Assembly: GCA_964534705.1 (NCBI GenBank)
Contig: CAZHPY010000004.1
Coordinates: 1-44,499 of the forward strand
Direction: 5' to 3'
DNA: 44,499 bases
From: CAZHPY01 sp964534705
Lineage (GTDB): Bacteria; Omnitrophota; Gorgyraeia; 2-01-FULL-45-10
The notes beneath the pieces were generated by a model that was given only the letters and a program-made list of their open reading frames with translations, was not told the origin of the DNA and ran no database searches. The position numbers and the translations under genes are program-made. Positions 1-8,940 of the stretch are shown here, one piece after another (within the stretch, counting starts at the first letter, position 1; each line of letters opens with the position of its first letter).

Positions 1-54
1 CTCGGCAGTTATGTCCAGTGGGACAGGAAGATAGACGCCAACATTGCCAGGGCG
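1..54 (+). other. Displaced, inverted fragment of aroC
   Basis: Read on the plus strand in frame 1, these bases encode LGSYVQWDRKIDANIARA. This is the segment that normally follows VNGVPPG in chorismate synthase. The rest of the gene (next entry) lies on the minus strand and breaks off exactly at VNGVPP. The fragment is therefore the continuation of the same gene in the wrong orientation. A contig-end assembly or amplification chimera is the simplest explanation; a real 50-bp inversion is possible but less likely. No independent gene should be called on the plus strand here. Confidence 0.85.
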
Positions 55-688
55 GAACACCATTGACTATTACCTCAAAAACACCTCCCAGCGTATCGCC
101 GGCCTTCGCTGCGCTGTCGATCTCTCTGCACATGGCTGCGGAGGCTTTTGTGTCCGCGCACATGACGGCGGACTTGTCTGCCGATAATATTATTTTATCC
201 AGCGCAAGCTTACCGGTATTTGCGCGCGCCTTACCTATTGCAATAACATGGCTGGCTATCCTTATACCGAATTGAGCCAGCAGTATTTTTGAGAGCGCGC
301 CCGCAGCTACCCTTGAAACAGTCTCTCTGGCGCTTGCCCTTTCAAGAACATCGCGTATATCGCCAAGATCATATTTTAATATACCGCTCAGGTCAGCATG
401 GCCCGGTCTTGGCTCATAGATCTTAGGGAGCCTGTCGATGGAACAGTCCACGTTATTAACGATCAGGGATATAGGGCTCCCGATCGTCCTGCCGCTGCGC
501 AAACCCGAGACTATCTCTACCTTGTCAGATTCTATCTGCATGCGCTTTCCGCGGCCGTAACCGCACATGCGCCTTGACAGTTCATTGTCGATCGTATCTT
601 TATTGATATTGAGGCCGGCCGGCATACCGTCCACTATGGTCAACATGCATTTGCCGTGCGATTCACCGCCTGTTAGGTATCTAAGCAT
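51..688 (-). CDS. aroC: Chorismate synthase, 3'-truncated
   Basis: Chorismate synthase converts 5-enolpyruvylshikimate-3-phosphate to chorismate, the last common step of aromatic amino acid synthesis, using reduced FMN. The start ATG at 688 has a CGGAGG ribosome site just upstream. Visible family motifs are GGESHG near residue 7, a GYGRGKRM segment, SGLRSGRTIGSPIS, RPGHADLSG and LERASARETVSRVAAG. The reading frame holds through VNGVPP (base about 50) and then loses all similarity, because the following family segment is found inverted at bases 1-54. About 213 of an expected 360-390 residues are present. It is the last gene of the ilvD-to-aroC block, 18 bp after the prepilin peptidase gene, and shares the shikimate pathway with aroE nearby. 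Confidence 0.93.
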
Positions 689-706
689 ATAGCCTCCGGA
701 TTTATT

Positions 707-1486
707 TTAATAAAGTCCCCTGAATAAAAACGACAGGATCTTATCTCCCCACAATATTGCCGTTACAGCCGCTAACGACAGGTATGGCCCGTAAGGAATA
801 ACATCCTTCCCCTGCCGTATCTTAAGGATTATGCCTACTATTGAACCGAATAAAGGCGCAATAAAAAATGTCAGTAACGTCATCTTCCAGCCTATGAATG
901 AACCGATCATCGCAAGTAATTTTACATCCCCGCCGCCCATCGCTTCTTTTTTGAATGCGAATTCGCCTAAGATACCCATAGCGTATATCGTTGCCGCGCC
1001 GGCGAACGCCCCGAAAAAGGAATTCGTAAAACCATGGATCCTGGATGATTCATTCAATATAGACGGGAATATCACAGATAATGACAGGCCTACGACAAGG
1101 CCTCCCAGAGAAACCTCATCGGGTATCTCCTGTATCTCAAAATCCACAAAAGTCGCTATTATAAGGCCGCAGACAAGGATGATATACGCAAAAAATTTCG
1201 CGCTTAGCCCGAAAAATAAGAACAAAACGAGGAATAGAAGCGCTGTCAGGATCTCGACTATTATATATCTCAATGAGATCTTCGTTTTACAGCATCTTGA
1301 CCTTCCGCCCAATATTATATAACTTAAGATCGGGATATTATCGAACCACTTTATGCTGACACCGCAATTTGGACAGTGTGACCCCGGCGCCACTATGGAT
1401 CTTCCTTTCGGTATCCTGTATATACACACATTCAGGAAACTTCCGACGATCGACCCGAAAATAAACACAAGAACTCGCTCTAACAT
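707..1486 (-). CDS. pilD: Prepilin peptidase / N-methyltransferase (type IV leader peptidase)
   Basis: This polytopic inner-membrane aspartyl protease cleaves and N-methylates type IV pilin-like precursors. The 259 residues show the usual two parts. The N-terminal methylase part has FLNVCIYRIPKG followed by a cysteine-rich loop. The C-terminal protease part carries the two catalytic aspartates in FVDFEIQEIPDEV (D115) and GGGDVKLL (D187), among several hydrophobic helices. The zinc loop is unusual: the first pair is C38-P-N-C41, but the second reads R-S-R-C65-C66-K where most homologues have C-x-x-C. The start ATG at 1486 follows AAGGAG. No pilin genes are in the window, so its substrates lie elsewhere. 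Confidence 0.93.
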   Translation of the reverse strand: MLERVLVFIFGSIVGSFLNVCIYRIPKGRSIVAPGSHCPNCGVSIKWFDNIPILSYIILGGRSRCCKTKISLRYIIVEILTALLFLVLFLFFGLSAKFFAYIILVCGLIIATFVDFEIQEIPDEVSLGGLVVGLSLSVIFPSILNESSRIHGFTNSFFGAFAGAATIYAMGILGEFAFKKEAMGGGDVKLLAMIGSFIGWKMTLLTFFIAPLFGSIVGIILKIRQGKDVIPYGPYLSLAAVTAILWGDKILSFLFRGLY

Positions 1487-1500
1487 ATCTCCTTGACGAA

Positions 1501-1611
1501 GTCACAAGTCACAAGTCACAAGTCACAAGTAAAAGCTTTTTTCTTGTGCTCTTGTGTCATGTGTTCTTGTGCTCTTTATCTCCCAACTCCCAGTTCTCAA
1601 CTCCCGACTAT
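1501..1611. repeat. Degenerate 7-bp tandem-repeat array between aroE and pilD
   Basis: Four perfect copies of GTCACAA (1501-1528) are followed by degenerate CTTGTGT-like units (about 1543-1575) and then CAACTCC, CAGTTCT, CAACTCC and CGACTAT (1584-1611). The array fills the spacer and runs over the aroE stop codon, so the last residues of AroE are encoded by repeat sequence. No gene is seen in it. Confidence 0.85.
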
Positions 1612-2454
1612 ATCAAGAGCTTCTTTCAACGCCTTCTTCATTACAGAGACCGGCGCCTTCTTCCCTGTCCACAGTTCAAAAGCTATGGCCCCCTGGTATA
1701 AAAGCATACCCAGGCCCGTCGTTGCGTTCAGTTTTAACCTGGATGCTTCGCGCACAAGTTTTGTTGCCGGGCGGTTATAGACCAGATCATATACGCGAAG
1801 TCCCGGATGCAGATAATTAACGTCTATGGGAGAAGGGTCGTCGTCTTTCATGCCGATAGGCGTGGCTTGAATAAAGAGATCGGCGTTTTTCAGGTCCTTT
1901 TCGAAGTCCCCCCTCTTCATGACTTCCAACTTATGCCAACTGTAATACTTATCGAAATGTTTTTTCAGCTCTGCCGCCATATGCTCATCTATATCGGTAA
2001 CATACATCTTTTTTGGACCGTTTCCCAGATACATTATTACTGCACGGGCCGCTCCGCCGGCCCCCAGGACAAATACCGTCTTTCCTTCCGGCTCAAACTT
2101 AAGGTCCTCCACAAGGGACCTGTAAAAACCCGGGCCATCCGTATTAAAACCCGTCAGCCTGTCGCCATCAACCTTAACAGTGTTGACAGCGCCGAGCCTT
2201 TCGGCATGCTCATTCAAGATCCCGTTCTTCTCCAGGAATTCCCTGGCTTTTACCTTGTGCGGGATGGTAATGTTCACACCCGAGATGTTATTTTTAGGCA
2301 GGCCTTTCAGAAAATCATCGAGGCCTTCCGGAGGGACGTCGAAAAGCTTGTATTCTGCGTCTATTTTAAGGGCTTTGAATGCGGCATTATGCATGGCGGG
2401 AGAGAGCGAATGCCCAACCGGATGGCCGATAAGTCCATAAGTGTGTTTTGCCAT
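1597..2454 (-). CDS. aroE: Shikimate dehydrogenase
   Basis: This enzyme reduces 3-dehydroshikimate to shikimate with NADPH in the aromatic pathway. The 285-residue protein is of normal size. It opens with GLIGHPVGHSLSPAMHNAAF, the substrate-binding segment, continues with NVTIPHK-like NITIPHKVKA and NTDGPGFYRSL, and has the Rossmann nucleotide loop GAGGAARAVIMYL near residue 130. The C-terminal part has GLGMLLYQGAIAFELWTG. Its ATG overlaps the leuA stop by one base (TAATG), implying translational coupling. Its own stop lies inside the 7-bp repeat array, so the final VGS is repeat-derived. Confidence 0.96.
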   Translation of the reverse strand: MAKHTYGLIGHPVGHSLSPAMHNAAFKALKIDAEYKLFDVPPEGLDDFLKGLPKNNISGVNITIPHKVKAREFLEKNGILNEHAERLGAVNTVKVDGDRLTGFNTDGPGFYRSLVEDLKFEPEGKTVFVLGAGGAARAVIMYLGNGPKKMYVTDIDEHMAAELKKHFDKYYSWHKLEVMKRGDFEKDLKNADLFIQATPIGMKDDDPSPIDVNYLHPGLRVYDLVYNRPATKLVREASRLKLNATTGLGMLLYQGAIAFELWTGKKAPVSVMKKALKEALDIVGS

Positions 2455-3965
2455 TATTTTCTGTGCAAAAGCTTATTTATGGCGTTGACGTAAGCCTTGA
2501 TGCTTGCTTCTATGATGTCGGTGCTTGCGCCCCTGCCTGACACGACCGCGCCTTTTGATCCAATCTTGACCGATACTTCTCCGAGAGCGTCTTTGCCGCT
2601 AGTGACAGACTTTATCTGGTAATCCAGCAATTTGCCGCCTGTTTTGACTATCTTGTCGATGGCCTTGTAGCATGCATCGACAGGGCCGTCACCGCCTGAA
2701 GAACTTTCAAAACTTTTACCTTTATACCTTATCTTTATAGTAGCTGAGGGCTTTACGCTATCGCCCGAGGTAATATAAAAATGTTCCAGCTTCACTTCTT
2801 CCGGGATCTTTGATATTTCCTCATCTACTATGGCCTCAAGGTCCTCATCAAATATTTCTTTTTTCTTGTCTGCCAGCGCTTTAAAACGGTCGAATGCCTT
2901 TTCTACCTGGTCCTCTTTCAGGACAAACCCCAGGCTGGACAGCCTCTCCTTAAAGGCATGGCGTCCGGAATGCTTTCCCAGGACAAGTTTTGTCCCGGTC
3001 ACCCCGACATCCTCCGGCTTCATTATTTCGTAAGTGATCCTTTCTTTCAATACCCCGTCCTGGTGTATGCCGGATTCATGCGCAAACGCATTCAATCCTA
3101 CTATTGCCTTGTTAGGCTGGACCGGCATGCCTGTCAGCTTGGAGACAAGCCGGCTGGTCTTGAACAGTTCCTTTGTATTAATATCTATCCTCATGTTCTT
3201 AAAAATATCGTTACGCGTCCTTATGCCCATTACGATCTCTTCCAGCGAAGCATTCCCGGCTCGTTCGCCAAGGCCGTTGATAGTGCATTCGACCTGCCGT
3301 GCGCCATTCAGCACCGCGGCCAGGGAATTCGCCACACCCAGGCCCAGGTCATTATGGCAATGCACGCTTATAACGGCATTGCCTATGTTGGGGACGTTAT
3401 CTTTTATCCCTTTTATCAGTTCCGCAAATTCGAACGGAGTGGTGTACCCTACCGTATCAGGGATGTTGACCGTTTTGGCCCCGGCTGCTATCACGGCTTC
3501 GACGACTTTATACAGGAAATCCCGTTCGGTCCGCGAAGCATCTTCGGGTGAAAACTCAACATCGCCGCATCTGTTCCTTGCGTATTTTACGGAAGAAGCG
3601 GCGAGTTTCAATATCTCGTCCTCGGCTTTTTTCAGCTTATACTTCATGTGGATCTTTGAAGTGGCCAAAAATACGTGGATACGGGATCTCTTTGAGTCCT
3701 TCAGCGCATTATACGCGGCATCTATATCCTTTTCCATGGCGCGCGCCAGGCCGCATATGACAGGCCCCTTCACATCTTTCGAAACGCGTTTTACCGATTC
3801 GAAATCGCCTTCGCTGGATATGGGAAACCCGGCTTCTATGACATCAACGCCCAGGACAGCAAGCTGCCTCGCTATCTCAACCTTCTCGTTGATGTTCATG
3901 CTCGCGCCCGGGCACTGCTCTCCGTCGCGTAATGTCGTATCGAATATTATTATTTTTTCATCCAT
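2454..3965 (-). CDS. leuA: 2-isopropylmalate synthase
   Basis: LeuA condenses acetyl-CoA with 2-oxoisovalerate in the first committed step of leucine synthesis. The N-terminal TIM-barrel part carries DTTLRDGEQCPGASM at residues 9-23 and the metal/substrate motif HCHNDLGLGVANSLAA followed by GLGERAGNASLEE. The C-terminal part (about residues 370-503) matches the LeuA allosteric dimer domain, with GGDGPVDACYKAID and a final GRGASTDIIEASIKAY. At 503 residues with the regulatory domain it fits LeuA rather than the shorter homocitrate synthases; citramalate synthase is the main alternative. It overlaps ilvC by 16 bases and aroE by one. No leuB, leuC or leuD is in the window. Confidence 0.94.
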   Translation of the reverse strand: MDEKIIIFDTTLRDGEQCPGASMNINEKVEIARQLAVLGVDVIEAGFPISSEGDFESVKRVSKDVKGPVICGLARAMEKDIDAAYNALKDSKRSRIHVFLATSKIHMKYKLKKAEDEILKLAASSVKYARNRCGDVEFSPEDASRTERDFLYKVVEAVIAAGAKTVNIPDTVGYTTPFEFAELIKGIKDNVPNIGNAVISVHCHNDLGLGVANSLAAVLNGARQVECTINGLGERAGNASLEEIVMGIRTRNDIFKNMRIDINTKELFKTSRLVSKLTGMPVQPNKAIVGLNAFAHESGIHQDGVLKERITYEIMKPEDVGVTGTKLVLGKHSGRHAFKERLSSLGFVLKEDQVEKAFDRFKALADKKKEIFDEDLEAIVDEEISKIPEEVKLEHFYITSGDSVKPSATIKIRYKGKSFESSSGGDGPVDACYKAIDKIVKTGGKLLDYQIKSVTSGKDALGEVSVKIGSKGAVVSGRGASTDIIEASIKAYVNAINKLLHRK

Positions 3966-4942
3966 GGCATCATGTCTCTTAAGCTCTTCCCTACTTTTTC
4001 GATCTGATGTTCATCACCCTGCTTTAAAAGATTGTTAAAGTTGCACCTTCCGGTCTCATTCTCTTTTATCCATTCGCGCGCGAATTTGCCCGTCTTGATC
4101 TCCTTCAGCATCTTCTCCATCGCCTTCCTGGTCCTCTCTGTTACGATCTTCTTGCCGCGCGTTAAGTCGCCATAACAGGCCGTGTTGGAAACGCACCGTC
4201 TCATGCCTCCGATACCTTTTTCCTGTATAAGGTCTGTTATCAGTTTCAATTCATGTAATACCTCAAAATAAGCGATCTCGGGCTGATAACCGGCCTTAAC
4301 CAGTGTATCGAATCCCGCTACTATAAGTTCGCTTACTCCGCCGCAAAGCACTGCCTGCTCGCCAAAAAGATCTGTTTCCGTCTCCTCTTCAAAAGTAGTT
4401 TCGATAACGCCTGCCTTTGTACCGCCTATACCCTTCGCATAAGCAAGCGCCGTCTTTAATGCATTGCCTGTTGCGTCCTGATATATTGCGACCAGGCACG
4501 GAACGCCTTTCCCTTCTTCATACATCCTTCTCACAAGGGCTCCCGGGCCTTTGGGCGCTATCATTACAACATTGATCTTCTTGGATGGCTTTATCTGTTT
4601 AAACCTTATATTGAACCCATGGGAAAATATCAGCGTTTTTCCCTTGGTCATATTTTCGGCAATATCATTCTTGTAGACTTTTGCCTGGACATGGTCTTCC
4701 GTCAATATCTGGACTATATCAGCGGCTGCGGATGCCTCCTTGGCCGATACGGGATTAAAACCGTCTGCTTTTGCCTGTTCATAATTTTTTGTCCCCGGCA
4801 GTTCGCTGACGACCACTTCGATGCCGGAATCCCTTAAATTCAGGCTCTGTCCACGGCCTTGTATACCGTATCCTATGACCGCTATTTTTTTACCCTTCAA
4901 AAGATCCAGGTCCGCATCGTTGTCATAATATACCTTTGCCAT
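3950..4942 (-). CDS. ilvC: Ketol-acid reductoisomerase, class I
   Basis: IlvC isomerises and reduces acetolactate or acetohydroxybutyrate with NADPH and magnesium in valine and isoleucine synthesis. The 330-residue length is that of the short class I enzymes. MAKVYYDNDADLDLLKGKKI leads into the Rossmann loop GYGIQGRGQSLNL. The catalytic knotted domain contains TTFEEETETDLFGEQAVLCGG and the late CVSNTACYGDLTRG segment. The dinucleotide loop has Gln in GIQGRGQ where many enzymes have SQGH. It lies 17 bp after ilvN, in pathway order within the operon. Confidence 0.97.
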   Translation of the reverse strand: MAKVYYDNDADLDLLKGKKIAVIGYGIQGRGQSLNLRDSGIEVVVSELPGTKNYEQAKADGFNPVSAKEASAAADIVQILTEDHVQAKVYKNDIAENMTKGKTLIFSHGFNIRFKQIKPSKKINVVMIAPKGPGALVRRMYEEGKGVPCLVAIYQDATGNALKTALAYAKGIGGTKAGVIETTFEEETETDLFGEQAVLCGGVSELIVAGFDTLVKAGYQPEIAYFEVLHELKLITDLIQEKGIGGMRRCVSNTACYGDLTRGKKIVTERTRKAMEKMLKEIKTGKFAREWIKENETGRCNFNNLLKQGDEHQIEKVGKSLRDMMPWMKK

Positions 4943-4959
4943 TGTTACTCCTCCTATTT

Positions 4960-5475
4960 TTATTCGTTAACTTCCGGCTTTCCCTCAGCCTTTAATCCTT
5001 TTTCGCTGGTATCCATTGCTATCCTGCCCGTCCTGACGACTTCCACTATACCGAACGGTTTAAGAAGCGCAAGCATGCCTTTTATTTTTGTGGCGTCGCC
5101 TGTTGCCTCTATACTGATGGTCTTAGAACCAGCATTAACTATCTTTGCCTCGGCGGATTCGACTGCCTCAAGTATTTCTTTTCTCGTCTTGGGGCTTACC
5201 GCGACTTTTATCAGCATCAGTTCCCTGTCTACGAATTCCCCTTCTTTAAAATCGACCACTTTTATTATATCGATCAGCTTATTAAGCTGCTTTTTGATCT
5301 GTTCGAGGGTCTTATCGTCTCCTTCCGATACTATGGTCATTCTTGAGACGCTCGGATCTTCAGTCTCGCCTACAGCCAGAGAACTTATATTGAACCCGCG
5401 CGCGCTGAACAATCCCGCTATGCGCGCCAGCACACCAAATTTATTCTCCACTAACACTGATATCGTATGTTTCAT
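4960..5475 (-). CDS. ilvN: Acetolactate synthase small (regulatory) subunit
   Basis: IlvN/IlvH binds valine and controls the catalytic subunit IlvB. The 171-residue protein begins with an ACT domain, MKHTISVLVENKFGVLARIAG, followed by FSARGFNISSLAVG and the typical SRMTIV segment. The second half (GEFVDRELMLIKVAV onward) is the ALS small-subunit C-terminal domain. It follows ilvB with a 43-bp spacer made almost wholly of 7-bp repeats, so its ribosome site (GGTGAGA before the ATG) is partly formed by that array. Confidence 0.96.
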   Translation of the reverse strand: MKHTISVLVENKFGVLARIAGLFSARGFNISSLAVGETEDPSVSRMTIVSEGDDKTLEQIKKQLNKLIDIIKVVDFKEGEFVDRELMLIKVAVSPKTRKEILEAVESAEAKIVNAGSKTISIEATGDATKIKGMLALLKPFGIVEVVRTGRIAMDTSEKGLKAEGKPEVNE

Positions 5476-5483
5476 TTCTCACC

Positions 5484-5518
5484 ACTCTCCCAACTCTCAA
5501 CTCCCAACTCTCAACTAT
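5484..5518. repeat. 7-bp tandem-repeat array between ilvB and ilvN
   Basis: Four clean heptads CAACTCT, CAACTCC, CAACTCT and CAACTAT occupy 5491-5518, with a degenerate leading unit. The array ends exactly against the ilvB stop codon (5519-5521) and fills the spacer up to the ilvN start region. It resembles the units at 1584-1611. Confidence 0.88.
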
Positions 5519-7195
5519 CTACGCCAGCCCACCGTCTATCATTTTATTGATCGCCTCACCTGCAGGCACCATAGGAAAAACGTTTTCCTCCTGCTCGACG
5601 CGAAAATCCATGAGCACGACATTATCCGTATTGAGGGCTTTCTCGATCGCCCCTTTTACTTCGCTTTTTTTGGTAATACGCATTCCCAGGGCGCCGTAGC
5701 TTTCGGCCAGCTTCACAAAATCAGGGCATGTTCCGCACATCGTGGTATAAGAATACCTTTTCTTATAGAACAATTCCTGCCATTGTCTAACCATCCCAAG
5801 ATAGCAATTATTCAATATGACGATTTTGACCGGTATCTTATTTATGACAGCCGTAGCGAGTTCCTGTATGTTCATCTGTATCGAACCATCCCCTGCAATG
5901 TCGAAAACCGGCATTTTTGGCTTGCCTATTTTGGCTCCTATTGCCGCCGGGAAACCATATCCCATCGTACCAAGTCCGCCGGACGAAATAATGGTCCTGG
6001 GCAGCACAAATTTGAAAAACTGGGCAGCCCACATCTGGTTCTGTCCAACCTCGGTCGTGATTATGGCTTCTCCCTTGGTGATCTCATATATCTGCTCAAC
6101 AACATACTGGGGCCTCAGTTTATCATCATCTTTGTATCTGAGAGGGAACTTCTTCTTCCACTCATCGATCTTGCCCAGCCAATCCTTTGTATCGGGCTTC
6201 TTTACGGTCTTATTAAGCTGTTTTAAAACCTCCCTGGCATCCCCGACTATAGGTATATCAACGTCAACGGTCTTTGAAACGCTGGCCGGGTCAATATCAA
6301 TATGTATGACTTTAGCATGAGGCGCAAATGCGTCCAGCTTTCCGGTAACTCTGTCGTCAAATCTTGCTCCTATTGCCACAATAAGGTCCGAATCCATGAT
6401 GGCATGGTTGGCATAAGCCGTTCCATGCATCCCAAGCATACCCAATGATAACTTATGCGTCTGAGGGAACGCTCCTAGGCCAAGAAGGGTCATTGTAACC
6501 GGTATCTCATTTTTAGTCGCCAGCTCTACCACCTCTTCGTATGCATCGGATGAGATTGCCCCGCCGCCTACGTATAGAACGGGCCTTTTTGATTCCGAGA
6601 TAGCTTTCGCCGCCCTCTTTATCTGGCCGGGATGCCCTTTAGATGTCGGGTTATATCCGCGTATTTCAACCTTTTCAGGATAGATAAATTCAGTTTCATG
6701 CATCTGGATATCAGACGGAATATCAACGAGGACCGGCCCGGGCCTGCCCGTAGAAGCGATATGGAACGCCTCTTTTATTATCCTGGCCAGATCCTTGACA
6801 TCTTCAACAAGATAATTATGTTTTGTTATGGGCCTGGTAATGCCTGTTATATCTGCCTCCTGGAACGCGTCATTTCCTATCAGGAAACTCTTTACCTGGC
6901 CTGTTAAGGCTACCATAGGCACTGAATCCATATATGCCGTAGCTATGCCCGTAACAAGATTTGTCGCGCCTGGACCGGACGTAGCTATACACACGCCTAC
7001 TTTGCCCGTAGCCCTGGCATAACCATCCGCTGCATGTGCTGCCGCCTGTTCATGCCTGGTGAGGATAAATTTAATGGGTGCGTCATATAATTGGTCAAAA
7101 ATAGGCAGAACCTGCCCTCCGGGATAGCCAAAAAGGACTTCGACACCCTCTTTCTTAAGACATTCTATTAATATTTTCGCGCCAGTCATCTTCAT
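5519..7195 (-). CDS. ilvB: Acetolactate synthase large (catalytic) subunit
   Basis: IlvB is the thiamine-diphosphate enzyme that forms acetolactate from pyruvate. Motifs include GYPGGQVLPIFDQL near the N terminus, RHEQAAAHAADGYARATGK with the catalytic glutamate, EVGQNQMWAAQ, and the ThDP-binding GDGSIQMNIQELATAV followed by ILNNCYLGMVRQWQE. I chose the ATG at 7195 (MKMTGAKILIECL, 558 residues). The frame stays open to 7252, but that 19-codon extension (SYAVRNTPYAIRK...) is encoded by the 7-bp repeat array and lacks a ribosome site. An ATG at 7189 is also possible. The gene lies between ilvD and ilvN. Confidence 0.95.
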   Translation of the reverse strand: MKMTGAKILIECLKKEGVEVLFGYPGGQVLPIFDQLYDAPIKFILTRHEQAAAHAADGYARATGKVGVCIATSGPGATNLVTGIATAYMDSVPMVALTGQVKSFLIGNDAFQEADITGITRPITKHNYLVEDVKDLARIIKEAFHIASTGRPGPVLVDIPSDIQMHETEFIYPEKVEIRGYNPTSKGHPGQIKRAAKAISESKRPVLYVGGGAISSDAYEEVVELATKNEIPVTMTLLGLGAFPQTHKLSLGMLGMHGTAYANHAIMDSDLIVAIGARFDDRVTGKLDAFAPHAKVIHIDIDPASVSKTVDVDIPIVGDAREVLKQLNKTVKKPDTKDWLGKIDEWKKKFPLRYKDDDKLRPQYVVEQIYEITKGEAIITTEVGQNQMWAAQFFKFVLPRTIISSGGLGTMGYGFPAAIGAKIGKPKMPVFDIAGDGSIQMNIQELATAVINKIPVKIVILNNCYLGMVRQWQELFYKKRYSYTTMCGTCPDFVKLAESYGALGMRITKKSEVKGAIEKALNTDNVVLMDFRVEQEENVFPMVPAGEAINKMIDGGLA

Positions 7196-7214
7196 ACGTA
7201 AGAACTCACTTTTT

Positions 7215-7284
7215 CGTATTGCGTACGGCGTATTGCGTACTGCGTAGCTCAATACACAATACTCTATACTCTATTACTCTATAC
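7215..7284. repeat. 7-bp tandem-repeat array between ilvD and ilvB
   Basis: Ten consecutive heptads run through the spacer: CGTATTG, CGTACGG, CGTATTG, CGTACTG, CGTAGCT, CAATACA, CAATACT, CTATACT, CTATTAC and TCTATAC. The unit drifts from CGTATTG-like to CTATACT-like along the array. The ilvD stop codon (7279-7281) lies within the last unit, and the array would encode the false N-terminal extension of IlvB. Confidence 0.88.
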
Positions 7285-8934
7285 TTTTAATATTGCTCCT
7301 TCTGACGCTGATGATACGAACTTCGCGTAACGCGCCAGGTATCCTTCCTTTTCCTTTATTTCAGGAGCGTGCCACTTAGCCATACGAGCCGTTATCTCAG
7401 CCTCGCTCACTTTTAATTCCAGCTTTCTCTTTGGTATGTCGATCAGGATCTCATCGCCGTCTTCAACAATAGCGATAAGTCCGCCCGCCTGCGCCTCAGG
7501 AGAAATATGGCCTATGCACGGCCCCTGAGTTCCGCCCGAGAACCTTCCGTCCGTAATAAGGGCAACGTCATCAGCCAGGCCCATGCCTACAATAGCCGCT
7601 GTAGGAGAGAGCATCTCTCTCATCCCGGGCCCGCCCTTGGGTCCTTCATAGCGTATGACAACACAATCGCCTTTTTTGATCTTGCCTGCCATAATAGCAT
7701 TCATACATGTCTCTTCCGAATCAAAAACGCGCGCCTTACCCGTGAAGTTCATCATTTTACTGGATACAGCCGTCTGTTTTACCACGGCGCCGTCAGGCGC
7801 AAGATTGCCTTTAAGCACGGCTATACCGCCTTCGGCATGATATGGGTTCTTTATGTCACGTATAACGTTTTCGTCAAGCACCTGGGCATCGTTGGCTATC
7901 TGGCTTATCAGTTTGCCGCTGCAGGTCATTACATCGTTCAGCACGTTCTTCATCCTCTTCATGATCGCCGGTATACCGCCCGCGTACTCGAGATCTTCCA
8001 TGAAGTGCTCGCCGCCGGGCAGGATATTCGTAATATGAGGCGTCATCCGGGAGATCTTATCGAATTCATCTATTTTCAGGTCCACGTCAAATTCACGCGC
8101 AATTGCAAGTAGGTGTAAAACCGTGTTAGTAGAACCTCCAAGGGCCATATCTATCTTTATAGCATTTTCAAAGGCTTCTTTTCTCATTATGGTCCTGGGC
8201 AGTATATTCCGCCTGACCAGGTTAACGATCTTTTCCCCGGTCTCCTGGGCGATCCTGTCTTTTTTAGCCGATACTGCTAAAGCAGTGGCGCAACCCGGCA
8301 CGCTCAATCCCATGGCCTCGGTAATGCATGCCATTGAATTTGCGGTATATAATCCCTGGCATGCCCCTGCGCCCGGACATGCGCACATCTCCAGGTTAGA
8401 CATCTCTTCCTGTGAGATATCGCCTTTTTTAAACTTGCCGACAGCCTCAAAGGTATCTTTAACCAGCGACAAACGCCTGCCTTTGTAATTTCCGCTGATC
8501 ATAGGCCCGGCCGTAACGACAATAGACGGAATATTCAACCGCCCCATCGCCATTATCATGCCAGGGGTGATCTTATCGCAATTCGTTAGGCACACTAATC
8601 CGTCAAAACAATGGGCCTTTACAATAGTTTCTACCATATCGGCTATAAGTTCGCGCGAACCCAGAGAATATTTCATGCCTCCATGGCCCATTGCGATACC
8701 ATCACAAATACCCGGGATACCGAAAAAGAACGGCACTCCGCCCGCCATGGCTATACCGCGCTCAATAAATCTCTCAAGCCTGTCCATGTGTATATGGCCT
8801 GGGATAATATCTGTCCTGGATGTAGCAACCGCTATGAACGGTTTGCCCATATCTTCCTTGGATATGCCGGTAGCATACAAAAGGCTTCTTGCGCCTGCCC
8901 TCTCAATACCCTTTTTGATCTTATCGCTCTTCAT
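7279..8934 (-). CDS. ilvD: Dihydroxy-acid dehydratase
   Basis: IlvD dehydrates dihydroxyisovalerate and dihydroxymethylvalerate, the third step of valine and isoleucine synthesis, using an iron-sulfur cluster. The 551-residue protein is of standard size. Cluster ligands are visible in CLTNCDKITPGM and in the long CACPGAGACQGLYTANSM segment. Later motifs are ALGGSTNTVLHL, GPKGGPGMREML and DGRFSGGTQGPCIGHISPEA. The ATG at 8934 has a GAGGAG ribosome site six bases upstream and lies directly behind a strong promoter. This makes it the first gene of the ilvD-ilvB-ilvN-ilvC-leuA-aroE-pilD-aroC block. Confidence 0.97.
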   Translation of the reverse strand: MKSDKIKKGIERAGARSLLYATGISKEDMGKPFIAVATSRTDIIPGHIHMDRLERFIERGIAMAGGVPFFFGIPGICDGIAMGHGGMKYSLGSRELIADMVETIVKAHCFDGLVCLTNCDKITPGMIMAMGRLNIPSIVVTAGPMISGNYKGRRLSLVKDTFEAVGKFKKGDISQEEMSNLEMCACPGAGACQGLYTANSMACITEAMGLSVPGCATALAVSAKKDRIAQETGEKIVNLVRRNILPRTIMRKEAFENAIKIDMALGGSTNTVLHLLAIAREFDVDLKIDEFDKISRMTPHITNILPGGEHFMEDLEYAGGIPAIMKRMKNVLNDVMTCSGKLISQIANDAQVLDENVIRDIKNPYHAEGGIAVLKGNLAPDGAVVKQTAVSSKMMNFTGKARVFDSEETCMNAIMAGKIKKGDCVVIRYEGPKGGPGMREMLSPTAAIVGMGLADDVALITDGRFSGGTQGPCIGHISPEAQAGGLIAIVEDGDEILIDIPKRKLELKVSEAEITARMAKWHAPEIKEKEGYLARYAKFVSSASEGAILKV

Positions 8935-8940
8935 AGGCTT

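Noticed and set aside
18..275. An 85-codon plus-strand open frame at the left edge
   Set aside because: It begins inside the inverted aroC fragment and then runs antisense through the conserved aroC sequence.
3034..4038. A 334-codon open frame on the plus strand
   Set aside because: It is the antisense shadow of leuA and of the ilvC end, whose motifs are clear.
4859..6226. A 455-codon open frame on the plus strand
   Set aside because: It is antisense to ilvN and ilvB, which have full family motifs; the frame has low-complexity composition and no ribosome site or family match.
7196..7252. The 19-residue N-terminal extension of IlvB
   Set aside because: It is encoded by the 7-bp array, has no ribosome site at its start, and aligns with nothing in the family.
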